A stretch of DNA of 13,404 nucleotides from Chloroflexota bacterium (GTDB taxonomy: Bacteria > Chloroflexota > Anaerolineae > J102). The DNA is taken from assembly GCA_013152695.1 (NCBI GenBank), contig JAADFV010000451.1, positions 1 through 13,404 of the forward strand, given 5' to 3'. Positions 1-6,212 of this stretch are shown one piece after another. Position 1 is the first letter of the stretch. The number at the start of each line of letters is the position of its first letter. The notes beneath the pieces are model-generated. The model made no database searches and had not been told where the DNA came from. It saw nothing but the letters and a program-made list of their open reading frames with translations. The position numbers and the translations under genes were made by a program.

Positions 1-167
1 TGCAGCGGGAAAACAAGGAACATAGGCAACTGTCAAGTCAAGTACCATCTCGTTGCTTTAATGCGCTGCCCCTTTCTTGCCTGAAAGCTCTTCCTGCGAT
101 GACCGATGCAGATCGGTCTCTGGCGCAAAGCGTACACCAAAACGGATGAAATTGGGCGGCGGTGGAC
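1..167. other. Left edge without a supportable gene
   Basis: No convincing coding region is seen here. One plus-strand frame is open from base 3 to a stop at 147-149 and could be the tail of a gene beginning outside the window, but the ~48 residues it encodes match no family I recognise. The minus-strand frame running across this stretch into the repeat at 168-356 encodes arginine-rich low-complexity protein and is probably spurious. Confidence 0.4.
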
Positions 168-356
168 GGCGGATTGCCTATTCGCCCGGGAGCAGTTCGC
201 GCGGCGCACAGACCGTCCGTAGCCCGGAAAACCAGTAAACCGGAAAACCGGGATGGGCGGCTTCACCCACAACCGGCCTGGTTTTCTGGGTTACTGGTTT
301 ACCGATCTACTGTGTTATGGGTCGACATTGATACCAATCTGTGTACTATTATCGAA
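168..356 (+). repeat. Inverted repeat copy A, left of mevalonate kinase
   Basis: This ~190-bp element recurs in reverse complement at 1417-1606. By hand alignment the inner 166 bp (191-356) differ from the other copy at about 18 positions, including one single-base indel. Similarity weakens outward to about 168. The inner end carries a stretch identical in both copies, with ATTGATACCAAT followed by CTGTGT. Inside the element, 225-249 and 280-304 form a near-perfect palindrome (22 of 25 positions pair) around a ~30-nt centre with a smaller GGGCG-type stem. It has no coding capacity. It resembles a MITE-like or palindromic intergenic repeat. Its family is not recognised. Confidence 0.9.
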
Positions 357-406
357 GCGAGTATGGTAAAGTCGCTCATTTTTTCAAGGAGATGATGAGG
401 AATTCA

Positions 407-415
407 TGGTATACT
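407..415 (+). promoter_or_regulatory. Candidate extended -10 promoter of mevalonate kinase
   Basis: TGGTATACT is an extended -10 element: TG at 407-408, one spacer base, then TATACT at 410-415. It lies six bases before the ATG at 422, so transcription would start at or next to the start codon and give a leaderless mRNA. No good -35 box is seen at the expected distance. A weaker alternative, TCGACA at 322-327 with TACTAT at 344-349 (16-bp spacer), lies inside the inner end of repeat A. Confidence 0.4.
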
Positions 416-421
416 TTGGCC

Positions 422-1387
422 ATGAATCAAGATGATTTTATGGCTACAGCCAGTGCTCCTGGAAAAATTATTCTTTTTGGCGAACACGCTGTTGTCTACG
501 GTCGGCCCGCCATTGCCGTGCCTGTTAGTCAAGTGCGGGCACAGGCGTGGATTTACGCTGATAAGACCTGCCGGGTCGAAGCTGTGGATCTCCGGCGTGT
601 AATCACTGTTGCTGATGCCCCTTCACACGATCCCTTTGCCCGGATTGTGCGTCTCATTTGCAATGAATTGGGGCGGCCTTTACCGCCTTGGCGGATTGTT
701 GTTCATTCCAACATTCCCATTGCTTCGGGTTTGGGCAGTGGCGCGGCCATTGCCACAGCCATCGCCCGTGCTCTGCTTCAGGCTTTTCAAGCTGAGCTGC
801 CGTTACCTGTGCTTTCTCAGTGCGTTTTCGAGGTGGAAAAGTTGCATCATGGCACACCCAGTGGCATCGACAATACGGTGGTTGTTTACGAACAACCGGT
901 ATGGTTTGTGCGCGGACAACCGCCCCAGACATTTCGGGTGGGTGCACCTTTCCATTTCCTTGTCGCAGATACCGGTATCGCCAGCCCCACGAAGGTGACT
1001 GTGGGAGATGTACGGCAGGCCTGGCAGGCAGAAACCCGTCGTTACGAAGCTATCTTCGATCGAATCGGTAGCATCAGCCAACGTGCCCGGCAAGCGATCG
1101 AAGCTGGGGCAAGGACGGCGTTGGGACAGTTGATGGAGCAAAATCAAGCCCTTTTGGCCGAAATCGGTGTTTCCTCGCCTGAGTTGGATACTCTGTGCTT
1201 ACGTGCCCGCGCCGCGGGAGCTCTGGGGGCCAAGTTGAGTGGGGGTGGGCGAGGTGGTAACATGATCGCTTTGGTGGATGAGCAAGAACTACCGCAGGTG
1301 AGAAAAGCGCTGGCAACGACAGCCAGACGTGTCATCCAAACAGAGCTGCGGCCTTCCACCTCCCTCACCACGAACAGCTGGGATTGA
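422..1387 (+). CDS. mvk: Mevalonate kinase (GHMP kinase family)
   Basis: Phosphorylates mevalonate to 5-phosphomevalonate with ATP in the cytosol, the first kinase step of the mevalonate route to isopentenyl diphosphate. The 321-residue product has the three GHMP motifs: the N-terminal SAPGKIILFGEHAVVYGRPA, the ATP loop PIASGLGSGAAIATA, and the C-terminal GAKLSGGGRGGN. It also has the mevalonate-kinase-like HHGTPSGIDNTV segment. Length fits the archaeal/bacterial enzyme (about 310-320). The frame stays open upstream to 341, but conservation begins at ATASAPGK, so ATG 422 or ATG 440 is the start. 422 is preferred because a -10 element precedes it. The AAGGAG at 386-391 abuts an in-frame ATG at 392 too closely to serve it. 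The gene is bracketed by inverted repeats, and no other mevalonate-pathway gene is in the window. Identity as mevalonate rather than phosphomevalonate kinase is by motif and length. Confidence 0.9.
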   Translation: MNQDDFMATASAPGKIILFGEHAVVYGRPAIAVPVSQVRAQAWIYADKTCRVEAVDLRRVITVADAPSHDPFARIVRLICNELGRPLPPWRIVVHSNIPIASGLGSGAAIATAIARALLQAFQAELPLPVLSQCVFEVEKLHHGTPSGIDNTVVVYEQPVWFVRGQPPQTFRVGAPFHFLVADTGIASPTKVTVGDVRQAWQAETRRYEAIFDRIGSISQRARQAIEAGARTALGQLMEQNQALLAEIGVSSPELDTLCLRARAAGALGAKLSGGGRGGNMIALVDEQELPQVRKALATTARRVIQTELRPSTSLTTNSWD

Positions 1388-1416
1388 AGGACGCCTTCTT
1401 TCCTTATCACCCCTGT

Positions 1417-1606
1417 TTCGAAAATAGGACACAGATTGGTATCAATGTAGACCCGCAGCACAGTAACCCAGTAAACCAGTAACCCAGAAAACCAGGACGG
1501 TTGTGGGCGAAGCCGCCCCATCCCGGTTTTCCGGTTTACAGGTTTTCCGGGCTACAGATGGTCTGTGTGGCGCGCGAACTGCTTCCAGGCAGATTCGCAA
1601 ACCGCC
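1417..1606 (-). repeat. Inverted repeat copy B, right of mevalonate kinase
   Basis: Reverse-complement partner of the 168-356 element, beginning 29 bp after the mevalonate kinase stop codon. The identical ATTGATACCAAT end faces the gene, as in copy A. The internal palindrome is retained between 1469-1493 and 1525-1550 (read on the minus strand), and CAGTAA/CCAGTAA units recur at 1461-1493. The hairpin could also act as a 3' RNA stabiliser or terminator for the kinase transcript, although there is no T-tract directly after it. No coding capacity is seen. Confidence 0.9.
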
Positions 1607-1636
1607 CGACATCACCACCTTCAATTTCATAGCATT

Positions 1637-1736
1637 ATCCCAATTATATCCCAAATTTATCCCAAGTTTATCCAAATTTCTATCTGGAATCCTTTTTTCC
1701 TAAAAGAAATCCCAAATTTATCCCCAATATCCCAAA
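1637..1736. repeat. AT-rich array of ~11-bp units
   Basis: Seven variants of the unit ATCCCAAATTT are seen. Four are head-to-tail at 1637-1647, 1648-1658, 1659-1669 and 1670-1679 (the last one base short). After a 29-bp interruption, three more follow at 1709-1719, 1720-1728 and 1729-1736, the last two truncated. The 11-bp period places the AAATTT cores on roughly the same face of the helix, which would favour intrinsic bending. The array sits between repeat B and the 3' end of the minus-strand gene. Its function is unknown. Confidence 0.7.
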
Positions 1737-1770
1737 CCGTCAGGATGGCAGCGCCCTGTCATCCCGACGG
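1737..1770 (-). terminator. Candidate terminator for the minus-strand gene at 1790-2188
   Basis: Arms 1737-1751 and 1756-1770 pair over 15 positions, with one mismatch and one G-T wobble, around a 4-nt loop. The hairpin begins 20 nt past the TGA stop of the minus-strand gene. Only three T follow it on that strand, so it is a weak intrinsic terminator or a 3' stabilising hairpin. Confidence 0.5.
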
Positions 1771-1789
1771 TCATGGTTATTATTGTATT

Positions 1790-2188
1790 TCACTCTTCTT
1801 CTGCCGTTGTTTCCGCTGTCTCCGCAGGGGAGGATACTTCTTCTTCCCCTTCCTGCAACCGTTCCAGCAGCTCATCCAGCTCCGCATTCAATGTCTTCAG
1901 TCCTTTGAGAAGACCCTGACGCAAATCTGCTGTGACCTTGCTGGATTTTACAGTTTCAACGACCTTTTCTGCTTGCTGGCTCACATCTTTAGCCACATCG
2001 GTGGTACGTGCTTTTGCCAGGGCTTCGTTGATCTCTGAAACAACGGTCTGAAAGCCTTCGCGCACCTCTTCTTCGATTTCCTGGCGTTGGGGACTGCTCA
2101 GGACAGTGCGTAAGGCCTCACCGAATTTTTTACCCATTTTGTTCAGTTCATTAATGACTTGTTTTGTGGGTTGTTGTGATTCAGTCAT
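1790..2188 (-). CDS. Small charged helical protein of unknown function
   Basis: The 132-residue product is almost entirely predicted helix, rich in Glu, Lys, Gln and Ala. It has heptad-like hydrophobic spacing over roughly residues 8-115 and a very acidic, low-complexity tail (about 115-132). There is no signal peptide, transmembrane segment or cysteine. It looks like a coiled-coil, phasin-like or apolipoprotein-like helical bundle, but I do not recognise a specific family. Translation start is well supported: AAGGAGG (complement of 2195-2201) lies six bases before the ATG, and a strong promoter lies further upstream. It is divergent from tatA. The resemblance to phasins is general composition only, so no function is assigned. 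Confidence 0.8.
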   Translation of the reverse strand: MTESQQPTKQVINELNKMGKKFGEALRTVLSSPQRQEIEEEVREGFQTVVSEINEALAKARTTDVAKDVSQQAEKVVETVKSSKVTADLRQGLLKGLKTLNAELDELLERLQEGEEEVSSPAETAETTAEEE

Positions 2189-2194
2189 ATCAGT

Positions 2195-2201
2195 CCTCCT
2201 T
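2195..2201 (-). promoter_or_regulatory. Shine-Dalgarno of the minus-strand helical protein
   Basis: The minus strand reads AAGGAGG, a consensus ribosome binding site, six bases ahead of the ATG at 2188. It fixes this start and stands out because most starts on the plus strand nearby lack such a site. Confidence 0.85.
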
Positions 2202-2235
2202 CACAGCTGAGGTGAATATGTCGACACACATTGCT

Positions 2236-2263
2236 ATTATAGCATGAAACAAGTTCGTTTCAA
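2236..2263 (-). promoter_or_regulatory. Sigma-70-type promoter of the minus-strand helical protein
   Basis: On the minus strand, TTGAAA (complement of 2258-2263) and TATAAT (complement of 2236-2241) are separated by 16 bp. The -10 is preceded by TGC, making it an extended -10. The spacer region contains a short inverted repeat, GAAAC and GTTTC with a 6-bp centre (2246-2261), which overlaps the -35 and could be an operator. This is the best promoter match in the window. Confidence 0.7.
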
Positions 2264-2301
2264 TACTTCGATTTGAGTTTTGTTCCCTTTTTGAAAAATC
2301 G

Positions 2302-2310
2302 TGCTATAAT
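2302..2310 (+). promoter_or_regulatory. Extended -10 promoter of tatA
   Basis: TGCTATAAT is a consensus extended -10 element, 36 bp before the tatA ATG. A -35-like TTGAAA at 2291-2296 is only 8 bp away, too close to act with it, so the promoter would rely on the extended -10. It mirrors the same nonamer on the opposite strand at 2236-2244. Confidence 0.55.
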
Positions 2311-2346
2311 AATTGTATCTCATTTCACTCAGCCGGAGAAATTACC

Positions 2347-2520
2347 ATGCCTAGTCTTGGCGCACCTGAATTGATCCTGATCATTGTCATTATCCTCTTG
2401 CTCTTCGGCGCGGGAAGAGCCACCGAGGTCTTCCGAGCCCTGGGCAGCGGTATCCGCGAATTTCGCAACGCTGCCGGTGGCACTGATACTCAGGAACAAA
2501 CCGAAGAGAAACCTCAGTAA
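2347..2520 (+). CDS. tatA: Sec-independent protein translocase subunit TatA/TatE
   Basis: Encodes a 57-residue membrane protein that forms the translocation element of the twin-arginine pathway, which exports folded, often cofactor-bearing proteins. The sequence shows the classic TatA plan: a short periplasmic start with a polar residue (Glu8), one transmembrane helix over about residues 9-20, the FG hinge (FGAGRA), an amphipathic helix (TEVFRALGSGIREFRNA), and a short acidic tail. The family is usually 55-90 residues, so this is complete. GGAG at 2335-2338 is a modest ribosome binding site. No tatB or tatC is in the window. The gene is monocistronic, with its own extended -10 promoter and a terminator after it. 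TatE or a TatA/B bifunctional protein is an alternative name. Confidence 0.88.
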   Translation: MPSLGAPELILIIVIILLLFGAGRATEVFRALGSGIREFRNAAGGTDTQEQTEEKPQ

Positions 2521-2593
2521 ACGACGCAGGTTGTGGCCAGCCATATCTGCTCTTTTGTCTATGCTCCCCGCGTAGAGAAAAACTGAGACCAAC

Positions 2594-2629
2594 AAAACTG
2601 CGTCCGATTCCGATCGGATGCAGTTTTTT
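2594..2629 (+). terminator. Intrinsic terminator after tatA
   Basis: Arms 2594-2608 and 2613-2627 pair over 15 positions with a single G-T wobble and a 4-nt loop, ending in a run of six T (2624-2629). It lies 73 bp after the tatA stop and 30 bp before the aroD start. It therefore ends tatA transcription and may attenuate read-through into aroD, since no clear promoter lies between it and aroD. Confidence 0.9.
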
Positions 2630-2659
2630 GTACGGGTTTCAGGGGGAGGGGGTAGCCCT

Positions 2660-3655
2660 ATGTCTTCGACACAAATCCATCTGGCAGCAGCCATTGCCGC
2701 GAAAGATACAGATGAGGCCCTGGCACAGGCGGCTGCCGTCGCCTCTGCCGCGACCCTCGTCGAATATCGTCTGGACCTTATGGGCAATTTTGAGCTTGCA
2801 CGATTGATAGAGGAAAGTCCGCTTCCTGCTATTATTACCTGTCGGGCTCGGCGAGAGGGCGGGCGCTTTGCTGGTTCGGAAAAGGAGCGTCTGGCTATCT
2901 TGCAGGAGGCATTAAGCAGGGGTGCTCCTTTTATCGACGTCGAGGCGGACGCACTACCCTTTTTCTCTCTACCCGCGCAACGACAAAGCCGCATCATCGG
3001 CTCTCACCATGATTTTGAGGGTATGTTGCAGGATTGGGCTGCCTGGGGCTGGCGTATCCGCTCCCTGGGCGCGGATATCGTCAAGCTGGTGGGAACGGCA
3101 CAACAGCAGGATGACATCCTCATGCCCTTAGCCTGGCTCCATACCCTCTCATATCCCGGAATCGGACTGGCTATGGGAAAGGAGGGGCAGATCTCGCGGG
3201 TGCTGGCTCCCCGCTTTGGCCAGGCCTTCCTCAGTTTTGCCGCTGCAGCAGAGGGCACAGCCGCCGGCCAACTCGACGTCAGGGCTATGGTGCAACGCCA
3301 TCATTTTTTACAATTGGCACAGGCCGATCCCCTTTTGCTGGTGTTAGCCACCTCGCCGGAGACACTAACCTGGCTCCCGGCCTACGAATCTGAATTCCAG
3401 CGCCTTTTCTCCCCTCCTCGTCGCCCCTTAATCCTTCCTTTGTTCGTCTCAAAACTCGGTGTGGGTTTGTGGCTCAGTTTGGTTTTAGCGAGGGTGTATG
3501 GCCTGATCGTGCAGCCTGAGGTTGAGATCGAGCCTCATCTACGCTTTTATGGCTGGCAGCCATCGGGCCGGGCCTGGCGAGTCGATGAATTCCGCGCCCT
3601 TATGGTATCCTACGATATCCCTTCGCCTCAGGCCTGGATAAACGATCCTGCCTGA
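2660..3655 (+). CDS. aroD: Type I 3-dehydroquinate dehydratase with C-terminal extension
   Basis: Dehydrates 3-dehydroquinate to 3-dehydroshikimate in the shikimate pathway through a lysine Schiff base. Residues 1-212 form the type I (beta/alpha)8 domain. EYRLD (Glu35, Arg37), TCRARREGG, the catalytic histidine His117 in GSHHDF, the Schiff-base Lys142 in ADIVKL, and GKEGQISRVLAPRFG with Arg180 are all visible. A further ~119 residues follow; free AroD is about 220-250 residues. The tail aligns by eye with the substrate-binding half of shikimate dehydrogenase but lacks its SxS and lysine motifs and has no NADP domain. ATG 2660 follows a G-rich site with GGAGG (2645-2649). The open frame extends back to 2618, but that start lies inside the tatA terminator. 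It heads a plus-strand run of four genes. The dehydratase call is firm, and the tail's role is unknown. Confidence 0.88.
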   Translation: MSSTQIHLAAAIAAKDTDEALAQAAAVASAATLVEYRLDLMGNFELARLIEESPLPAIITCRARREGGRFAGSEKERLAILQEALSRGAPFIDVEADALPFFSLPAQRQSRIIGSHHDFEGMLQDWAAWGWRIRSLGADIVKLVGTAQQQDDILMPLAWLHTLSYPGIGLAMGKEGQISRVLAPRFGQAFLSFAAAAEGTAAGQLDVRAMVQRHHFLQLAQADPLLLVLATSPETLTWLPAYESEFQRLFSPPRRPLILPLFVSKLGVGLWLSLVLARVYGLIVQPEVEIEPHLRFYGWQPSGRAWRVDEFRALMVSYDIPSPQAWINDPA

Positions 3656-3678
3656 TCATTTTAGTTTCCTAAGTTTCC

Positions 3679-4512
3679 ATGCATCTGATAACCTTTCAGT
3701 TCCATAACGATGTTCTGGCTGGTGTGCTCCAGGGTGAAGAAATTCTACCTCTGCCCTGGCCCGACCTGAAAAAAGCTGCCCAAGCAGGACTCAATGCCAT
3801 CCGGCAGGCGGCGGCGGCGGCACAGCCTCTCTCCCTCTCGCAAGTTCAGCTATTGGCACCCATCCGGCGACCGGGTAAAATTATTGCTATCGGCCTCAAT
3901 TACCGCGATCACTGTCTCGAACAAAATCTTACTCCACCCAAACACCCCACCATCTTTACCAAGTTTTCCACCGCGGTCAATTGTCCTGGCGGGGAAATTC
4001 GCTGGGACCCTGCTCTTACACAAAAAGTCGATTACGAGGCAGAACTGGCAGTGGTGATCGGCAAAAAGGCGCGACGGGTTGCCGCCGCCGATGCCTACGA
4101 TTACATCCTGGGTTATACCTGCCTCAATGATGTTACGGCACGGGATTTGCAGAAGGGCGATGGTCAGTGGGTGCGCGGGAAGAGCCTGGATACCTTCTGT
4201 CCCATGGGGCCCTGTATCGTCACCGCAGATGAACTGCCCGATCCTCATCATCTTGCAATTCGAGCCTGGGTAAACGGTGAGCTGCGGCAAGAAAGCAATA
4301 CGAATCAGCTCATCCACGACGTTCCCGCTCTTATCGCCTTTTGTTCGGCGGCCTTTACCCTGGAACCCGGCGATGTGATTACCACGGGAACGCCAGGTGG
4401 CGTTGGCATTTTCCGTGACCCTCCCGTCTTTTTACAACCCGGCGACCAGGTTGTGATTGAAATCGAGAAAATTGGGCGCCTTGAAAACAGCGTCGGCCCC
4501 TATCTCAGTTAG
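3679..4512 (+). CDS. Fumarylacetoacetate hydrolase family protein
   Basis: A 277-residue member of the FAH superfamily, whose enzymes cleave or isomerise beta-diketo or oxo-acids using one divalent metal. The N-terminal ~60 residues match the small family cap domain. The catalytic domain shows IGLNYRDHCLE (His78), DYEAELAVVIG with metal ligands Glu120 and Glu122, LNDVTARDLQ with ligand Asp151, GKSLDTFCPMGP (Lys168) and TGTPGGVG near 236. This pattern fits 2-hydroxyhepta-2,4-diene-dioate isomerase, acylpyruvase or oxaloacetate decarboxylase-type members. The substrate cannot be read from sequence. It starts 23 bp after aroD stops and has no Shine-Dalgarno sequence, so it may depend on coupling to aroD or on another initiation mode. 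Confidence 0.9.
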   Translation: MHLITFQFHNDVLAGVLQGEEILPLPWPDLKKAAQAGLNAIRQAAAAAQPLSLSQVQLLAPIRRPGKIIAIGLNYRDHCLEQNLTPPKHPTIFTKFSTAVNCPGGEIRWDPALTQKVDYEAELAVVIGKKARRVAAADAYDYILGYTCLNDVTARDLQKGDGQWVRGKSLDTFCPMGPCIVTADELPDPHHLAIRAWVNGELRQESNTNQLIHDVPALIAFCSAAFTLEPGDVITTGTPGGVGIFRDPPVFLQPGDQVVIEIEKIGRLENSVGPYLS

Positions 4513-4582
4513 CGTGCCTGTGGAGTCTACCGGCATGGCACGTTCTTTCTGGCACCTTTACATTGGCGATGTGATTTGATCC

Positions 4583-6154
4583 ATGTCAACCCAACCCTCC
4601 TCTGACCCCCTCCACAGCATCGAACTCGAAGTTGGGCAAATCGCGCGGGGTGCCGGTATCGGTCTGGGGGGGAACATCATCTATTACGCCGTCAGCTACC
4701 TCTTTGGTATTCTCGTCGCCCGGCAGGTAGGGGCGGAGCAATACGGGCTCTACACTCTCGGCGTTACTGCCGTCTCCTTGATCAGCCGCCTTGCCATCGT
4801 TGGCCTGGATCGAGGTTTGATGCGCTTTGCCAGCATTAGCCGCGGTGAGGGCCGTGGTGCCCTTTTACGCCAGCTAGCCGGTCTCGCATTATGGGTAGGT
4901 GGGATTTCTGGGATGGTAGGGGCTCTGTTGATGTGGTTTTTCCCTGCCAACTTGCTACAATTACTGCATTGGACCGACAAACCACAACTCTTACCACTTT
5001 TGCCGGTCTTTGCTTTAGCCGTGCCGGCCATGACCCTGACAGGGATCGCCATTGCCGGAACTCAGGCGTTTCGTACCATTCGCTACCGGGCCTTTGTTGT
5101 CAATGTCGTTCAGCCCATCCTCAAACTCCTTACCTCCCTTATTTTCATTGTCATTGTGGGGCCGGTGGCCATGGCTCCCGTTCTGGGCTTTGTCGTTGCC
5201 CAAATCCTTGGCACCTTTCTCGCCTTGTTCTATCTCCGCCGGCTCACACAAAATGTGCCTGTAGTTGATGCCCCTACACCGGGTGTGGGCCGAAAACTGG
5301 CACGTTTTTCCTTGCCGCTGCTCTTCTCCAACGTTATCGATTACCTCAACGGCCGCACAGAGCTCCTGGTCTTGGGCATCTTTCTCATCGCTGATATGGC
5401 GGGTATTTACAACGCGGCCGTACGACTTTCAGGTCTTGGCCTGATTGTGCTCACAGCTTTCAATGCCATTTTCTCCCCCCTCATTTCTGATCTCCACCAT
5501 CGCGGGGAGATGGAACGTCTCTCTATCCTTTTCAAGCTGGTAACACGCTGGATTGTGACCATTGCCATGCCCCTTTTCCTCGTACAAATGCTCTTTGCCC
5601 CCCAATTGATGAGCTTTTTCGGCCCTGAATTCGTCCAGGGCGCAACAGCTTTGCGCATCCTCAGTTTAGGGCAACTGGTGAATTTTGCGACGGGGGCGGT
5701 AGGCGTGATGCTGATCATGTCCGGCCGTTCCGATATCACCTTTCTTAATTCACTGCTGACGGTCGTTTTGGCCTTGGCCCTTGATTTTTGGTTGGTGCCC
5801 AAAGCCGGTCTTGTCGGTGCTGCCATGGCCGGAGGTGCAATTTTAGCCTTGATCAACCTCGTGCGCTTGCTCGAAGTGTGGACGCTGATGCACGTCCATC
5901 CCTTTAGCTGGGCCTTTTTACGCCCCCTCATCGCCGCCATACCCGCGGCCGCGATCGGGGGGATATGGTTGCTTTGGCTTCCGCTCGGCAATATCCTTTA
6001 TCTCATGGCCGCCTGCATCACCCTGGGAATCATTTACATGGCCAGTTTGCTCGCACTCGGTCTAGACGATGGCGATCGTATGATGATTCGTGGCTTACAG
6101 GTACGCTTTCGGCGCCTTCTGGGCAGTCCCCTCCCTGCCGACACCGGGCACTAA
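4583..6154 (+). CDS. MVF-type polysaccharide/lipid-linked oligosaccharide flippase
   Basis: A 523-residue polytopic inner-membrane protein with roughly 12-14 hydrophobic segments, of the MATE/MurJ/Wzx superfamily (Polysacc_synt type). Such proteins flip lipid-linked glycans or related lipids across the cytoplasmic membrane. The opening is typical: a short cytoplasmic stretch, then GGNIIYYAVSYLFGILVARQ and GAEQYGLYTLGVTAVSLI, with a second half beginning near LARFSLPLLFSNVIDYLNGR. The C-terminal ~25 residues are basic and cytoplasmic. No glycosyltransferase or polymerase is nearby, so the cargo is unknown. The following gene is an AlkP-superfamily enzyme, and a combined role in envelope glycan or lipid modification is an inference. 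There is no Shine-Dalgarno sequence before the ATG. Confidence 0.88.
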   Translation: MSTQPSSDPLHSIELEVGQIARGAGIGLGGNIIYYAVSYLFGILVARQVGAEQYGLYTLGVTAVSLISRLAIVGLDRGLMRFASISRGEGRGALLRQLAGLALWVGGISGMVGALLMWFFPANLLQLLHWTDKPQLLPLLPVFALAVPAMTLTGIAIAGTQAFRTIRYRAFVVNVVQPILKLLTSLIFIVIVGPVAMAPVLGFVVAQILGTFLALFYLRRLTQNVPVVDAPTPGVGRKLARFSLPLLFSNVIDYLNGRTELLVLGIFLIADMAGIYNAAVRLSGLGLIVLTAFNAIFSPLISDLHHRGEMERLSILFKLVTRWIVTIAMPLFLVQMLFAPQLMSFFGPEFVQGATALRILSLGQLVNFATGAVGVMLIMSGRSDITFLNSLLTVVLALALDFWLVPKAGLVGAAMAGGAILALINLVRLLEVWTLMHVHPFSWAFLRPLIAAIPAAAIGGIWLLWLPLGNILYLMAACITLGIIYMASLLALGLDDGDRMMIRGLQVRFRRLLGSPLPADTGH

Positions 6155-6212
6155 GGAAATTCGTCCGATTGTGCCAGTTTCTGTAGATTAGCCATTCACT
6201 TTCTGAATATCC

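Noticed and set aside
33..272. Minus-strand open frame of 79 codons at the left edge
   Set aside because: It is arginine-rich, overlaps repeat A, has no ribosome site, and a similar frame appears in repeat B, as expected of non-coding repeat sequence.
1417..1606. Reading the CAGTAA/CCAGTAA units as a CRISPR array
   Set aside because: The units are short, degenerate and contiguous with no unique spacers, and no cas gene is present. They are part of the palindromic repeat.
2618..2659. Upstream in-frame start for aroD
   Set aside because: It lies in the right arm of the tatA terminator, and the added residues have no counterpart in the family. ATG 2660 follows a GGAGG site.
4513..4542. Possible terminator after the FAH-family gene (CGTGCC/GGCACG stem, then a T-rich stretch)
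   Set aside because: Only a 6-bp stem around an 18-nt loop with an interrupted T run, which is too weak to claim.
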